A DNA stretch of 64,000 nt from Alphaproteobacteria bacterium (lineage in GTDB: Bacteria; Pseudomonadota; Alphaproteobacteria; Rhodobacterales; Rhodobacteraceae): assembly GCA_030424865.1 (NCBI GenBank), contig JAUHVR010000014.1:62001-126000 (forward strand). Direction: 5' to 3'. The notes under the pieces were generated by a model that searched no databases, was not told where the DNA came from, and saw only the letters and a list, made by a program, of their open reading frames with translations. Numbering within the stretch: the stretch's first letter is position 1; each line of letters begins with the position of its first letter. This document shows, one piece after another, positions 8,734-18,506 of the stretch. The position numbers were made by a program, and so were the translations under genes.

Positions 8734-11028
8734 TTGCGCATTGCATGTCTGGGCGGTGGACCCGCAGGTCTTTATTTTGCAATCTCCATGAAGCTGCGCG
8801 ACCCCGCGCACGAAGTTGTTGTCATTGAACGCAACCGCGCCAATGACACCTTCGGCTGGGGTGTGGTCCTGTCGGACGATGCGCTGGACAATCTTCAGGA
8901 AAACGATCCCCAAAGCGCTCAGGCGATCCGGGATCACTTTGCCTATTGGGACGACATCGCCGTTGTGCATGACGGCGTCCGCACCGTGTCAGGCGGCCAC
9001 GGTTTTGCCGGGGTCGGGCGCAAGCAGATGCTGATCCTGTTGCAAGAGCGCGCCCGCGAACTGGGCGTCGAGATGCGCTTCGAAACCGAGTTCGGCACCG
9101 CGGCCGACTACGCCGATGACTATGACATCGTGGTGGCCTGCGACGGCATCAACTCGCGCACCCGCACTGAAATGGCCGATGTCTTTCAACCCGACATCGA
9201 CGTGCGCGAATGCCAGTTCATCTGGCTGGGCACCCATCAGAAATTCGACGACGCCTTTACCTTCATCTTCGAAAAGACCGAACACGGCTGGATCTGGGCG
9301 CATGTCTACCAGTTCGACGACAACACCGCGACGTTCATCGTGGAATGCCAGCAAGACACCTGGGACCGCTTCGGCTTCAAGGACATGTCCAAGGAAGAGA
9401 TTGTCGAAACCTGCCGCAAGGTCTTTGAACGCCACCTGGACGGGCACGAGCTGATCTCGAACGCAGCGCATTTGCGTGGCTCGGCGGTCTGGATGAAGTT
9501 CCCCCGGGTGATCTGTGGAAAGTGGTACCACGACAACATCGTGCTGATGGGCGATGCGGCGGCGACTGGGCATTTCTCGATCGGGTCCGGCACACGTCTG
9601 GCCTTTGACAGTGCCATTGCGCTGGCCGAGTTGTTGCATACGGAACCGACAAAGGAAGCCGCGTTCGAACGCTACCAGGAAGAGCGGCGGCTCGAGGTGC
9701 TGCGCCTGCAATCGGCTGCGCGCAACTCGCTGGAATGGTTCGAACAGGTCGAACGCTACCTCGATCTGGACCCGGTGCAGTTCAACTATTCCCTGCTGAC
9801 CCGCAGCCAGCGGATCAGCCATGAAAACCTGCGTCTGCGCGATGGCGAATGGCTGGAAAGCGCCGAGAAATGGTTCCAGACGCAAGCCGGGGCCAATGAC
9901 AACGCGCCGGTGCGCGCGCCGATGTTTGCCCCCTTCAAGCTGCGCGACATGGAACTGAAGAACCGCATCGTCGTTTCGCCCATGGCGCAATACAAGGCTG
10001 TCGATGGCAGCCCGACCGATTGGCACCTGATCCACTATGGCGAGCGCGCCAAAGGCGGCGCGGGTCTGATCTATACCGAGATGACCTGCGTGTCCGACAC
10101 CGGGCGCATCACCCCCGGCTGCCCCGGCCTTTATGCGCCCGAGCACGAAGCCGCCTGGTCGCGCCTGACCGCGTTCGTTCATGCCGAAACCGAGGCCAAG
10201 ATCTGTTGCCAGATTGGCCATTCGGGCCGCAAGGGATCGACGAACCTTGGCTGGGAAGGCATGGACAAGCCTTTGGCCGCCGGGAACTGGGGGCTGGTCT
10301 CGGCCTCGGCCATCCCGTGGTCCGCCGAGAACGCTATGCCGCGCGAAGCAACGCAGGCGGATCTGGACGAGATCAAGGCGCAGTTTGTTGCCTCGGCCGA
10401 AATGGCCGCGCGCGCGGGCTTTGACATGATCGAACTGCACGCCGCCCACGGCTATTTCATCTCGTCCTTCATCTCGCCGGTTTCGAACCAACGCAGCGAT
10501 CACTATGGCGGCAGCCTGGAAAACCGCCTGCGCTATCCGCTGGAAGTTTTTGCCGCCATGCGCGCTGTCTGGCCTGCAGACAAGCCGATGTCGGTGCGGA
10601 TTTCGGCCAACGACTGGGTCGGCGAAGATGGCGTGACACCAGAAGAAGCGGTCGAGATCGCCCGCGCCTTTAGCGCGGCTGGCGCCGATATCATCGACGT
10701 CTCGGCGGGCCAGACCTCGGTCGAGGCCAAACCGGTTTACGGACGCATGTTCCAGACGCCGTTTTCGGACAGAATCCGAAACGAGGCGGGCATCAGCACA
10801 ATGGCCGTCGGCAATATCTACGAGGCGGACCACGCCAACTCGATCCTGATGGCGGGTCGTGCCGACCTGGTGGCCGTGGGCCGCCCGCATCTGGCCGATC
10901 CTTACTGGACACTGCATGAGGCCGCCAAGATCGGCGACCGCCACGCAACATGGCTGCAGCCTTATCACGCCGGACGCGATCAGGCCTGGCGCCTGGCGGA
11001 CCGCGAAGCCGAGATGATCCGGGCATGA
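8734..11028 (+). CDS. 2-Aminobenzoyl-CoA monooxygenase/reductase (FMO-OYE fusion)
   Basis: A dual flavoenzyme that hydroxylates and then reduces anthraniloyl-CoA, removing aromaticity to give 2-amino-5-oxocyclohex-1-ene-1-carboxyl-CoA (known from Azoarcus evansii). The N-terminal group-A FAD monooxygenase half (about 1-380) has [12 protein letters not shown] and a GDAA motif near 273. The C-terminal half (about 392-764) is an Old Yellow Enzyme-type FMN barrel, with [13 protein letters not shown] and [16 protein letters not shown] near 570. Salicylyl-CoA 5-hydroxylase is a close relative, but the adjacent 2-aminobenzoate-CoA ligase, kynA and kynU make anthraniloyl-CoA the likely substrate. Translation probably starts at TTG, 6-8 bases after AAGGGAGAG. 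It overlaps the next gene by 4 bases. Confidence 0.92.
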   Translation: MRIACLGGGPAGLYFAISMKLRDPAHEVVVIERNRANDTFGWGVVLSDDALDNLQENDPQSAQAIRDHFAYWDDIAVVHDGVRTVSGGHGFAGVGRKQMLILLQERARELGVEMRFETEFGTAADYADDYDIVVACDGINSRTRTEMADVFQPDIDVRECQFIWLGTHQKFDDAFTFIFEKTEHGWIWAHVYQFDDNTATFIVECQQDTWDRFGFKDMSKEEIVETCRKVFERHLDGHELISNAAHLRGSAVWMKFPRVICGKWYHDNIVLMGDAAATGHFSIGSGTRLAFDSAIALAELLHTEPTKEAAFERYQEERRLEVLRLQSAARNSLEWFEQVERYLDLDPVQFNYSLLTRSQRISHENLRLRDGEWLESAEKWFQTQAGANDNAPVRAPMFAPFKLRDMELKNRIVVSPMAQYKAVDGSPTDWHLIHYGERAKGGAGLIYTEMTCVSDTGRITPGCPGLYAPEHEAAWSRLTAFVHAETEAKICCQIGHSGRKGSTNLGWEGMDKPLAAGNWGLVSASAIPWSAENAMPREATQADLDEIKAQFVASAEMAARAGFDMIELHAAHGYFISSFISPVSNQRSDHYGGSLENRLRYPLEVFAAMRAVWPADKPMSVRISANDWVGEDGVTPEEAVEIARAFSAAGADIIDVSAGQTSVEAKPVYGRMFQTPFSDRIRNEAGISTMAVGNIYEADHANSILMAGRADLVAVGRPHLADPYWTLHEAAKIGDRHATWLQPYHAGRDQAWRLADREAEMIRA

Positions 11029-11768
11029 GCCTGTCAGACCGCCATATCGTCGTCACCGGCGGCGGCACCGGCGTCGGAGCCGATACCGCCAAGGCGCTGG
11101 CTGTGGCCGGGGCCAGGGTCACAATCCTTGGTCGGTCCGAAGCGCCCTTGCAGGCGCAGGGCCTGCCCTATCAACTGTGTGATGTCACCGATGCCAGCGC
11201 CGTGGCGCAGGCTTTCGACGGCGCGCGCGCCGCGCAGGGACCGATTACGGGTGTTGTCGCCAATGCCGGGGCCTCGGTCAGCGTGCCCTTTGGCAAGATG
11301 AGCAGCGACCAGCTGCAGTCCATGCTGGCGGTGAACGTAATTGGCGTCTCGAACGTCTGGCAGGCCGCCCTGCCCGACATGAAAACTGCCGGTTGGGGCC
11401 GCATGATTGCCATCGCCTCGACCGCCGGTCTGAAGGGCTATCCCTATGTCGCCGCCTATTGCGCCGCCAAACACGGCGTTGTCGGCCTGACCCGCGCGCT
11501 TTCTCTGGAACTGGCGCGGACCGGGATCACCGTCAACGCGATCTGCCCGGGGTTCATCGACACGCCGATGCTGGACCGCTCGGTCGACAATATCGTGCAA
11601 AAGACAGGCCGCAGCGTCGAAGAGGCGCGCGCCGCGCTTTATGCGGGCAATCCGCAGCAGCGCTTCATTCAGACGGATGAGGTCGCGGGAACGGTTCTGT
11701 GGCTTTGCTCGGACGCCGCGCGGTCGGTCAACGGACATGCGCTCAGCCTGTCGGGAGGAGAGATATGA
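11025..11768 (+). CDS. SDR-family oxidoreductase (3-hydroxyacyl-CoA dehydrogenase-like)
   Basis: A 247-aa short-chain dehydrogenase with the NAD(P) motif TGGGTGVG (11-18), NAG (80-82), and catalytic Ser132, Tyr145 and Lys149 (YCAAK). The ATG lies in an ATGA overlap with the stop of the monooxygenase/reductase gene, so the two are translationally coupled. In context it probably oxidises a hydroxyl, or reduces a ketone, on the alicyclic CoA ester made by the upstream enzyme. The exact substrate is not visible. Confidence 0.88.
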   Translation: MSLSDRHIVVTGGGTGVGADTAKALAVAGARVTILGRSEAPLQAQGLPYQLCDVTDASAVAQAFDGARAAQGPITGVVANAGASVSVPFGKMSSDQLQSMLAVNVIGVSNVWQAALPDMKTAGWGRMIAIASTAGLKGYPYVAAYCAAKHGVVGLTRALSLELARTGITVNAICPGFIDTPMLDRSVDNIVQKTGRSVEEARAALYAGNPQQRFIQTDEVAGTVLWLCSDAARSVNGHALSLSGGEI

Positions 11769-12229
11769 CCCCTGCCCCCAAACTGGACGAGGCCCCGATC
11801 TCGAAGGAACGACTGCGGCTCTGGCTGAAGCTGCTCAAGGCCAGCGGGCTGATCGAGGAAGAAATCCGCCGCCGCCTTCGGGCCGAATGCAACTGGACCT
11901 TGCCCCGGTTCGACGTGATGTCGGCCCTGGCGCGCAGCCCCGAGGGGCTGAAGATGAGCGAGATCTCTCGCATGCTGCGGGTCTCGAACGGCAATGTCAC
12001 GGGCATCGTCGACAAGCTGACAGACGAGGGACTGGCGTTGCGCGTAGCCGTGCCCGGCGACCGCCGCGCCAACCGCGTGCAACTGACCCCCGAAGGCCAG
12101 AGGCTGTTTGCGGAACACGCCGATCGGCATGAATCCTGGATCGACGAGATCCTTGGCGGGCTGAACGCCGATGACATCGACGGCATGATCCGCCGCCTCG
12201 ACCACCTGACCGATTTCCTTGAGGAGTAA
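11765..12229 (+). CDS. MarR-family transcriptional regulator
   Basis: A 154-aa winged-helix regulator. The recognition region reads [19 protein letters not shown], followed by the wing ([19 protein letters not shown]). GGGAGGAG precedes the ATG, which overlaps the preceding stop. MarR proteins in aromatic-acid clusters commonly sense the CoA thioester of the substrate and release the promoter. By position this one likely controls the divergent promoter at 8568-8733, with anthraniloyl-CoA or a later thioester as a plausible but unproven ligand. Confidence 0.9.
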   Translation: MTPAPKLDEAPISKERLRLWLKLLKASGLIEEEIRRRLRAECNWTLPRFDVMSALARSPEGLKMSEISRMLRVSNGNVTGIVDKLTDEGLALRVAVPGDRRANRVQLTPEGQRLFAEHADRHESWIDEILGGLNADDIDGMIRRLDHLTDFLEE

Positions 12230-12234
12230 GGCCG

Positions 12235-13035
12235 ATGCGCAGCGACGTGTCCCATTTCAATTGCACCATCGAAGATGGCATCGCCACCGTCTCGCTCGAC
12301 CGGCCGGATCGCAAGAACCCGCTGACCTTTGACAGCTATGCCGAGCTGCGCGACTGGTTCCGCGATCTGCATTATGCCGACGATGTCGGAGCCGTGGTCT
12401 TTGCCCCCAATGGCGGCAACTTCAGCTCGGGCGGAGACGTTCACGACATCATCGGGCCGCTGACCAAGATGTCGATGAAAGAGCTTTTGGCCTTCACTCG
12501 CATGACCGGCGACCTGGTCAAGGCCATGGTGTCCTGCGGCACACCGATCATTGCCGCCGTCGACGGCGTCTGTGCGGGCGCGGGCGCAATCATCGCCATG
12601 GCCTCGGACCTGCGGATCGCGACGCCTGCCGCAAAGACTGCCTTTCTGTTCAATCGCGTCGGACTTGCAGGCTGCGACATGGGCGCCTGCGCGATCCTGC
12701 CCCGGATCATCGGACAGGGGCGCGCGGCAGAATTGCTGTACCTTGGCCGCTCGATGAGCGCGGACGAAGGCCAGGCCTGGGGGTTCTACAACCAGATCGT
12801 TGCGCCCGAGGATCTGCTGTCGTCCGCCCAGACCCTCGCGCGGCGTATCGCCGACGGGCCGGGCTTTGCCAACATGATGACCAAGACGATGCTGGCGCAG
12901 GAATGGTCGATGTCGATCGACCAGGCGATCGAGGCCGAGGCGCAGGCCCAGGCGATCTGCATGCAGGGGCAGGATTTCCACCGCGCCTATCACGCCTTCG
13001 TCGCCCGCGAAAAACCGGTGTTCGAGGGCAACTGA
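12235..13035 (+). CDS. Enoyl-CoA hydratase/isomerase family protein
   Basis: A 266-aa crotonase-fold protein. It has the oxyanion-hole segment [11 protein letters not shown] (about 62-72) and the second motif [17 protein letters not shown]. The [18 protein letters not shown] stretch lacks the second Glu of classic hydratases, so hydration cannot be assumed. Related crotonases in benzoyl-CoA-type pathways open rings or hydrolyse beta-oxo-CoA esters. It sits between the MarR gene and an acyl-CoA dehydrogenase gene with almost no gaps, so a step on the alicyclic CoA ester is likely, possibly ring hydrolysis. Confidence 0.85.
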   Translation: MRSDVSHFNCTIEDGIATVSLDRPDRKNPLTFDSYAELRDWFRDLHYADDVGAVVFAPNGGNFSSGGDVHDIIGPLTKMSMKELLAFTRMTGDLVKAMVSCGTPIIAAVDGVCAGAGAIIAMASDLRIATPAAKTAFLFNRVGLAGCDMGACAILPRIIGQGRAAELLYLGRSMSADEGQAWGFYNQIVAPEDLLSSAQTLARRIADGPGFANMMTKTMLAQEWSMSIDQAIEAEAQAQAICMQGQDFHRAYHAFVAREKPVFEGN

Positions 13036-14192
13036 TGTCAGACAAAAGCTTTCTGTCCTGGCCGTTTTTCGAGGACCATCATCGCGCGTTGGCCACCGAA
13101 CTGGATGCCTGGGCCACGCAGGCCCTGGGCGCGGTCGATCACAGCGACACCGATGCGGCCTGCCGCCAACTGGTGGCCATGCTGGGCGCGTCCGGGTTCG
13201 CCAAGCACTCGGGGGCCGAGCAAGGCCGGCTTGATGTCCGCACGCTCTGCCTGATCCGCGAGACACTGGCGCGCCACGACGGGTTGGCCGACTTCGCCTT
13301 TGCCATGCAGGGGTTGGGAACCGGGGCAATCTCGTTGTTTGGCTCGGACGCGCAAAAAGCGAAATGGCTTCCGCTGACCCGTTCGGGTCAGGCGATCGCG
13401 GCCTTTGCGCTGACCGAACCCGGATCGGGGTCTGACGTGGCCAGCAACACGATGACCGCAACGCGCGATGGATCGGACTATGTGTTGAACGGCGAGAAAA
13501 CCTGGATCTCAAACGGCGGGATCGCTGATCTTTACACGCTCTTTGCTCGCACCGGCGAGGCCCAGGGCGCCAAAGGCTTCAGCGCCTTTCTTTTCACCCC
13601 CGACACCCCCGGTTTCGAGGTTGTCGAGCGGCTGGATACAATCGCTCCGCACCCGCTGGCGACGCTGCGCTTTACCGATTGCCGCATCCCGGCCAGCGCC
13701 ATGCTTGGTGCGCCGGGCCAAGGCTTCAAGATCGCCATGTCGGTGCTGGATGTCTTCCGCTCGACCGTGGCTGCCGCCGCGCTGGGCTTTGCCCGCCGCG
13801 CGCTGGACGAGGCCCTGGCGCGCACCACAACCCGCCACGTGCAGGGTGCGCCCTTGAGCGACTTGCAGATGGTTCAGGGCCACATCGCGGACATGGCGCT
13901 CGACATCGACGCTGCTGCGCTGCTGATCTATCGCGCCGCCTGGGCCAAGGACAGCGGCGCGCCCCGTGTCACGCGCGAAGCGGCGATGGCCAAGCTTTTT
14001 GCCACCGAGCAAGCGCAGGTGATCATCGACAAAGCCGTGCAGCTGCACGGCGGCGACGGAGTGAAATCCGGCGAAACGGTTGAGAAACTTTATCGTGAAA
14101 TCAGGGCCTTGCGGATCTACGAAGGTGCGTCCGACGTGCAACGCGTCGTCATCGCGCGCCAGACCCTTGCCGCCCAAACAGGAGGCCAATGA
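13035..14192 (+). CDS. Acyl-CoA dehydrogenase
   Basis: A 385-aa FAD enzyme introducing an alpha,beta double bond into an acyl-CoA. It shows [19 protein letters not shown] (FAD/substrate loop), [11 protein letters not shown], and the C-terminal [16 protein letters not shown] with the likely catalytic Glu. The start codon overlaps the hydratase stop by one base (TGATG). The electron acceptor would be ETF, which is not encoded here. It belongs to the anthraniloyl-CoA operon and is distinct from the divergent glutaryl-CoA dehydrogenase. Confidence 0.88.
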   Translation: MSDKSFLSWPFFEDHHRALATELDAWATQALGAVDHSDTDAACRQLVAMLGASGFAKHSGAEQGRLDVRTLCLIRETLARHDGLADFAFAMQGLGTGAISLFGSDAQKAKWLPLTRSGQAIAAFALTEPGSGSDVASNTMTATRDGSDYVLNGEKTWISNGGIADLYTLFARTGEAQGAKGFSAFLFTPDTPGFEVVERLDTIAPHPLATLRFTDCRIPASAMLGAPGQGFKIAMSVLDVFRSTVAAAALGFARRALDEALARTTTRHVQGAPLSDLQMVQGHIADMALDIDAAALLIYRAAWAKDSGAPRVTREAAMAKLFATEQAQVIIDKAVQLHGGDGVKSGETVEKLYREIRALRIYEGASDVQRVVIARQTLAAQTGGQ

Positions 14193-14193
14193 C

Positions 14194-15813
14194 ATGCTGA
14201 CCCCTTCGGCCCACACCGATACCTTTGCGCGGGACAACCTGCCTCCGCGCGCCATCTGGCCCGATCTGCTGCTTGATGGCTTTGACTATCCCGACCAGCT
14301 GAACGCGGCTGTCGAGCTGACAGACGCCATGGTCGCCAAGGGTTTTGGCGACCACACCGCCCTGATCGGCAATGGCCGGCGGCGCACTTACAAGGAACTG
14401 ACCGACTGGACCAACCGCCTCGCCCATGCACTGGTCGAGGATCTGGGCGTGAAGCCTGGCAACCGGGTGCTGATCCGGTCCGCCAACAACCCCGCGATGG
14501 TCGCCTGCTGGCTGGCCGCCACCAAGGCGGGTGCCGTCGTGGTCAACACCATGCCCATGCTGCGCGCCGGGGAACTGGCGAAATACGTGGAAAAGGCCGA
14601 GATCAGCCACGCCCTGTGTGACACCCGTCTGATGGACGAGATGATCGCCTGCGCCAAGTCCAGTGACCTCTTGAAGACGGTTGTCGGCTTTGACGGCACC
14701 TCGAACCATGATGCGGAACTGGACCGGCTTGCGCTGGAAAAGCCGGTGCAGTTCGATGCTGTTCCGACCGCGCAGGACGATGTGGCCCTGATCGGCTTCA
14801 CCTCTGGCTCGACCGGCAATCCGAAGGCGACAATGCATTTTCACCGCGATCTGCTGATCATTGCGGATGGCTACGCCAAAGAGGTACTCCAAGTCCAGGC
14901 AAGCGACGTCTTTATCGGCTCACCTCCGTTGGCCTTCACCTTTGGACTGGGTGGCCTTGCGATCTTTCCCCTGCGCAATGGCGCGGCAGCGACACTGCTG
15001 GAAAATGCCTCGCCTCCGAACATGGTCGAGATCATCGAGAAGTACAAAGCGACCGTATGCTTCACCGCCCCCACGGCCTATCGCGCCATGATGCGGGCAA
15101 TGGACGAAGGCGCGGATCTATCCAGCCTGCGCGCCGCTGTCTCGGCCGGCGAGACCCTGCCCGGCCCGGTCTATGACGAGTGGCAAGCCAAGACCGGCAA
15201 GCCGATGCTCGATGGCATCGGGGCCACCGAGATGTTGCACATCTTCATCTCGAACCGGTTTGAAGATCACCGTCCTGCCTGCACCGGCAAGCCGGTCACG
15301 GGCTACGAGGCCAAGGTGATCGGCCCGGACGGGACCGAACTGCCCCCGGGTGAGGTCGGCCGCCTGGCCGTGCGCGGACCAACCGGCTGCCGGTATCTGC
15401 ATGGCGAACGGCAGGACGAATATGTTCAGGACGGCTGGAACATCTCGGGTGATGCCTTTTTCATGGATGCCGAAGGGTACTTCCACTTTGCAGCGCGCAA
15501 CGACGACATGATTGTCTCATCCGGGTACAACATCGCCGGGCCCGAGGTCGAAGCGGCCCTGCTGGCCCATGAGGATGTGGCCGAATGCGCCGTCATCGGC
15601 GTGCCGGACGAAGAGCGCGGCACCATTGTCGAGGCCCATGTCGTCCTAGGCGCCAGCGCAACACCATCGGATGCTTTGACAAAAGCACTTCAGGACCACG
15701 TCAAGGCGACCATCGCCCCCTATAAATACCCCCGCTCGGTGGTCTTCACCAAGGCACTGCCCAAGACCGAAAGCGGCAAGATCCAACGCTTCAAACTGCG
15801 AGATCCAGCATGA
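14194..15813 (+). CDS. 2-Aminobenzoate-CoA ligase (benzoate-CoA ligase family)
   Basis: A 539-aa AMP-forming ligase predicted to activate anthranilate to anthraniloyl-CoA, the entry step of the CoA-dependent route. ANL-superfamily motifs are present: the P-loop LIGFTSGSTGNPKATMHF (about 205-222), the A5 motif DGIGATEMLHIF, YFHFAARNDDMIVSSGYNI, and the C-terminal catalytic Lys in LPKTESGKIQRFKL. GGAGG lies 8 bases before the chosen ATG. Its last bases overlap the kynA start (ATGA), which couples activation of anthranilate to the enzymes that produce it. Benzoate or salicylate as substrate cannot be excluded from sequence alone. Confidence 0.88.
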   Translation: MLTPSAHTDTFARDNLPPRAIWPDLLLDGFDYPDQLNAAVELTDAMVAKGFGDHTALIGNGRRRTYKELTDWTNRLAHALVEDLGVKPGNRVLIRSANNPAMVACWLAATKAGAVVVNTMPMLRAGELAKYVEKAEISHALCDTRLMDEMIACAKSSDLLKTVVGFDGTSNHDAELDRLALEKPVQFDAVPTAQDDVALIGFTSGSTGNPKATMHFHRDLLIIADGYAKEVLQVQASDVFIGSPPLAFTFGLGGLAIFPLRNGAAATLLENASPPNMVEIIEKYKATVCFTAPTAYRAMMRAMDEGADLSSLRAAVSAGETLPGPVYDEWQAKTGKPMLDGIGATEMLHIFISNRFEDHRPACTGKPVTGYEAKVIGPDGTELPPGEVGRLAVRGPTGCRYLHGERQDEYVQDGWNISGDAFFMDAEGYFHFAARNDDMIVSSGYNIAGPEVEAALLAHEDVAECAVIGVPDEERGTIVEAHVVLGASATPSDALTKALQDHVKATIAPYKYPRSVVFTKALPKTESGKIQRFKLRDPA

Positions 15814-16649
15814 CCTCGGCCGCCTACAACCCGGAAACCGACGGGGCCAAGATGCAGTTCAAGGACGCCATGTCCTATGGCGACTACCTGTATCTGGACA
15901 ATGTCCTGGCCCAGCAGCATCCGCGCAGCACCGCGCATGACGAGATGCTGTTCATCATCCAGCACCAGACCAGCGAGCTGTGGATGAAGCTGGCCATCCA
16001 TGAACTGTCGGCCGCCCGCACCGCCCTGCAAGAGGGCGACACCGCGCATATGTTCAAGATGCTGGCGCGCGTCAGCCGGATCTTTGAGCAGCTGAACAGC
16101 GCATGGGACGTGCTGCGCACCATGACACCCGCGGACTACACCAAGTTCCGCGAGGCTTTGGGCCCGTCCTCGGGATTTCAGTCCTATCAGTACCGCATGA
16201 TCGAATATGTGCTGGGCAACCGGAACCCGAACATGCTTCAGCCGCATGAACACGTGCCCCAAGTGCACAAGCTGCTGTCTGACGAATTGGACCGCCCCAG
16301 CTTTTATGACGAAGTCATCCGCCTGCTGTTCCGCACGCTGGACGGCCACGAAGACAATGTGCCCAGCCCCGATCTGCGCGCGCCGCATGCGCATGTGCCC
16401 GAGGTACAAGACAGGTGGAAACACGTCTACGAAAACATCGACGAACACTGGACGCTTTATGAACTGGGCGAAAAGCTGATGGATCTCGAGGACTACTTCC
16501 GTCGTTGGCGCTTCAACCACGTGACGACAGTCGAACGTGTCATCGGCTTCAAGCGCGGCACCGGCGGCACCTCTGGCGTGCAATACCTGCGGCGCATGCT
16601 GAGCGTCGAGCTATTCCCCGAACTCTGGACCCTGCGCGGAGAACTGTAA
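15810..16649 (+). CDS. kynA: Tryptophan 2,3-dioxygenase
   Basis: A heme enzyme opening the indole ring of L-tryptophan to N-formylkynurenine. The 279-aa length is typical of bacterial TDO. Family signatures include LFIIQHQTSELWMKL, FQSYQYRMIEYVLGN and the C-terminal RRWRFNHVTTVERVIG, which should carry the proximal heme ligand, followed by GTGGTSGVQYLR. It overlaps the upstream ligase gene by 4 bases and is followed by kynU after 2 bases. No kynurenine formamidase lies between or near them. Confidence 0.96.
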   Translation: MTSAAYNPETDGAKMQFKDAMSYGDYLYLDNVLAQQHPRSTAHDEMLFIIQHQTSELWMKLAIHELSAARTALQEGDTAHMFKMLARVSRIFEQLNSAWDVLRTMTPADYTKFREALGPSSGFQSYQYRMIEYVLGNRNPNMLQPHEHVPQVHKLLSDELDRPSFYDEVIRLLFRTLDGHEDNVPSPDLRAPHAHVPEVQDRWKHVYENIDEHWTLYELGEKLMDLEDYFRRWRFNHVTTVERVIGFKRGTGGTSGVQYLRRMLSVELFPELWTLRGEL

Positions 16650-16651
16650 TC

Positions 16652-17839
16652 ATGTCGCTGCCCAAGAAACACCTCTTCGATCTGCCCGAGGGCGTGATCT
16701 ATCTGGACGGCAACTCGCTTGGTGCCATGCCCAAGGGCGCGGTCGAACGCGCCAGCCAGGTGATCACGCAGGAATGGGGAAACGATCTGATCCGCGCCTG
16801 GAACACCGCAGACTGGATGTCGCTGCCCACCCGCGTCGGTGACCGGATCGCACCGTTGATCGGCGCGCCCGAGGGCTCGGTCGCGACCGGCGATACGCTG
16901 TCGATCAAGGTCTATCAGGCCCTGGCCGCCGCGTTGAAGATGGTGCCCGACCGCCGGGTGATCCTGTCGGACAGTGGCAACTTCCCCTCGGACCTGTACA
17001 TCGCGCAGGGGCTGATAGGCACAATCGACAAGGGCTATGAGCTGCGCACCCCTGCCCCCGAAGATGTGCTTGACGCGATCACGGACGAGGTCGCCGTGGT
17101 CATGATCACCCAGGTCGACTATCGCTCGGGCCGGATGCACGACATGACGGCCATCACGCAAAAGGCCCATTCGGTTGGGGCGGTGATGATCTGGGATCTG
17201 GCACACAGCGCTGGCGCGGTTCCTGTCGAGATCGCGGCCACCAACGCCGAGTTTGCCGTCGGGTGCACCTACAAGTACCTCAATGGCGGCCCCGGCGCGC
17301 CGGCTTTCATCTATGTCCGCCCTGACCTGACCACCTCTGTGCAACCCGCGCTTGCCGGCTGGATGGGCCATGACGCGCCCTTTGCCATGGAACCCGGCTA
17401 TCGCCCCGCCATGTCGATCGAGCGCATGCGTGTCGGCACCCCGCCGATCATCCAGCTTTCCATACTCGATCAGGCACTGTCCGCGTGGGAGGGCGTTTCG
17501 ATGTCCGAGATCCGCGAAGCCTCGATCAAACTGTCCGAGACCTTCATCCGCGAAGTCGAAGCCCGCTGCCCGCAGGCGGTTCTGGCGTCGCCACGGGATC
17601 CCGCGCAGCGTGGATCACAGGTCTCGTTCGCCTTTCCCGATGGATATGCCGCGATGCAGGCGCTGATTGATCATGGCGTCATCGGAGACTTCCGCGCCCC
17701 TGACATCATGCGCTTTGGCTTCACCCCGCTCTATCTTGACGAGGCCGATGTGATCCGCGCCTGCGAGATCATGGAGACGATCTTTGCCCAGGAGCTGTGG
17801 CGTGATCCGAAGTATCAGACCCGGTCGCGTGTGACCTGA
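16652..17839 (+). CDS. kynU: Kynureninase
   Basis: A PLP enzyme splitting L-kynurenine into anthranilate and L-alanine. The 395-aa product shows IYLDGNSLGAMPKGA near the N-terminus, the PLP-proximal WDLAHSAGAVPVEI, and the Schiff-base Lys in GCTYKYLNGGPGAP. The frame extends 49 codons upstream into kynA, but family similarity begins at the ATG at 16652, two bases after the kynA stop. Its product anthranilate is the substrate of the ligase encoded just upstream. Confidence 0.96.
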   Translation: MSLPKKHLFDLPEGVIYLDGNSLGAMPKGAVERASQVITQEWGNDLIRAWNTADWMSLPTRVGDRIAPLIGAPEGSVATGDTLSIKVYQALAAALKMVPDRRVILSDSGNFPSDLYIAQGLIGTIDKGYELRTPAPEDVLDAITDEVAVVMITQVDYRSGRMHDMTAITQKAHSVGAVMIWDLAHSAGAVPVEIAATNAEFAVGCTYKYLNGGPGAPAFIYVRPDLTTSVQPALAGWMGHDAPFAMEPGYRPAMSIERMRVGTPPIIQLSILDQALSAWEGVSMSEIREASIKLSETFIREVEARCPQAVLASPRDPAQRGSQVSFAFPDGYAAMQALIDHGVIGDFRAPDIMRFGFTPLYLDEADVIRACEIMETIFAQELWRDPKYQTRSRVT

Positions 17840-17855
17840 GAAAGCGAGTGCCTGA

Positions 17856-18092
17856 ATGACCTGCCTTTTTGTCCAGATCCGCTGCCGTCCCGGAACCGCC
17901 TATGCGGTGGCCGATGCCATCGCGCTGCGCGAAATCCACTCGGAACTCTATTCGGTCAGCGGCGACTATGACCTGCTGATGAAACTCTATGTGCCGACGG
18001 GCGCGGACATCGGCATGTACATCAACGACAATCTGCTGACCATCGACGGGATCGAACGCACACACACCACGCAGACCTTCAAGGCCTTCTGA
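17856..18092 (+). CDS. Stand-alone Lrp/AsnC-type ligand-binding (RAM) domain protein
   Basis: A 78-aa protein that is only the C-terminal ligand-binding half of an Lrp/AsnC regulator. It has the beta-alpha-beta pattern and the VSGDYDLLMKLYV segment typical of these domains, with no DNA-binding helix-turn-helix. Such proteins form oligomers that bind amino acids. Sitting right after kynU, it could sense tryptophan or a catabolite, or modulate a full-length Lrp. It is not a truncated gene as far as can be seen, since it has its own start and tight operon spacing. Confidence 0.8.
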   Translation: MTCLFVQIRCRPGTAYAVADAIALREIHSELYSVSGDYDLLMKLYVPTGADIGMYINDNLLTIDGIERTHTTQTFKAF

Positions 18093-18098
18093 TCGACC

Positions 18099-18506
18099 AT
18101 GCCGTTCACCTTTCGCCAAAAAGTCCTGTTCAAGCATTGCGATCCTGCCGGGATCGTTTTCTACCCGCGGTATTTCGAGATGATCAATGACGCGGTCGAG
18201 ACGCTGTTCTGTGACGTCCTGCAGTGGCCCTTTGAAGAGATGCACAAAGATGGCGGCGTGCCGACGGCCTCGTTCAACGTCACGTTCACGGCGCCCAGTC
18301 GACATGGTGACCTGCTGGATCTGAACGTCGCGATCCTGCGGCTTGGCGGGTCCAGCATGACGCTGAAGACCACCGCACGCGCCGGGGACCAAACCCGCTT
18401 TGTCGCCGATCAGGTGATCGTCAACGTGGACGGCACCGGTCGCCCAAGACGCTGGCCCGAGAGCCTGCGCACCCTTGCAACCCCCCTTCTGGAAGGCCCC
18501 AAATGA
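18099..18506 (+). CDS. Acyl-CoA thioesterase, 4-hydroxybenzoyl-CoA thioesterase family
   Basis: A 135-aa hotdog-fold thioesterase. The signature HCDPAGIVFYPRYFEM places the catalytic Asp at about residue 15, as in 4HBT/YbgC enzymes. It lies in the anthraniloyl-CoA operon and overlaps the next gene by 4 bases. It may release CoA from dead-end aromatic or alicyclic thioesters, protecting the CoA pool, or perform a pathway step. The sequence does not decide between these. Confidence 0.85.
   Translation: MPFTFRQKVLFKHCDPAGIVFYPRYFEMINDAVETLFCDVLQWPFEEMHKDGGVPTASFNVTFTAPSRHGDLLDLNVAILRLGGSSMTLKTTARAGDQTRFVADQVIVNVDGTGRPRRWPESLRTLATPLLEGPK

Noticed and set aside
8989-10968. Minus-strand open frame of 659 codons opposite the monooxygenase/reductase gene
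   Set aside because: Shadow of the plus-strand gene, which has complete FAD and FMN motifs.
18099-18506. Kynurenine formamidase
   Set aside because: The protein carries the hotdog-thioesterase signature with Asp in HCDPAGIVFYPRYFEM and none of the formamidase motifs.
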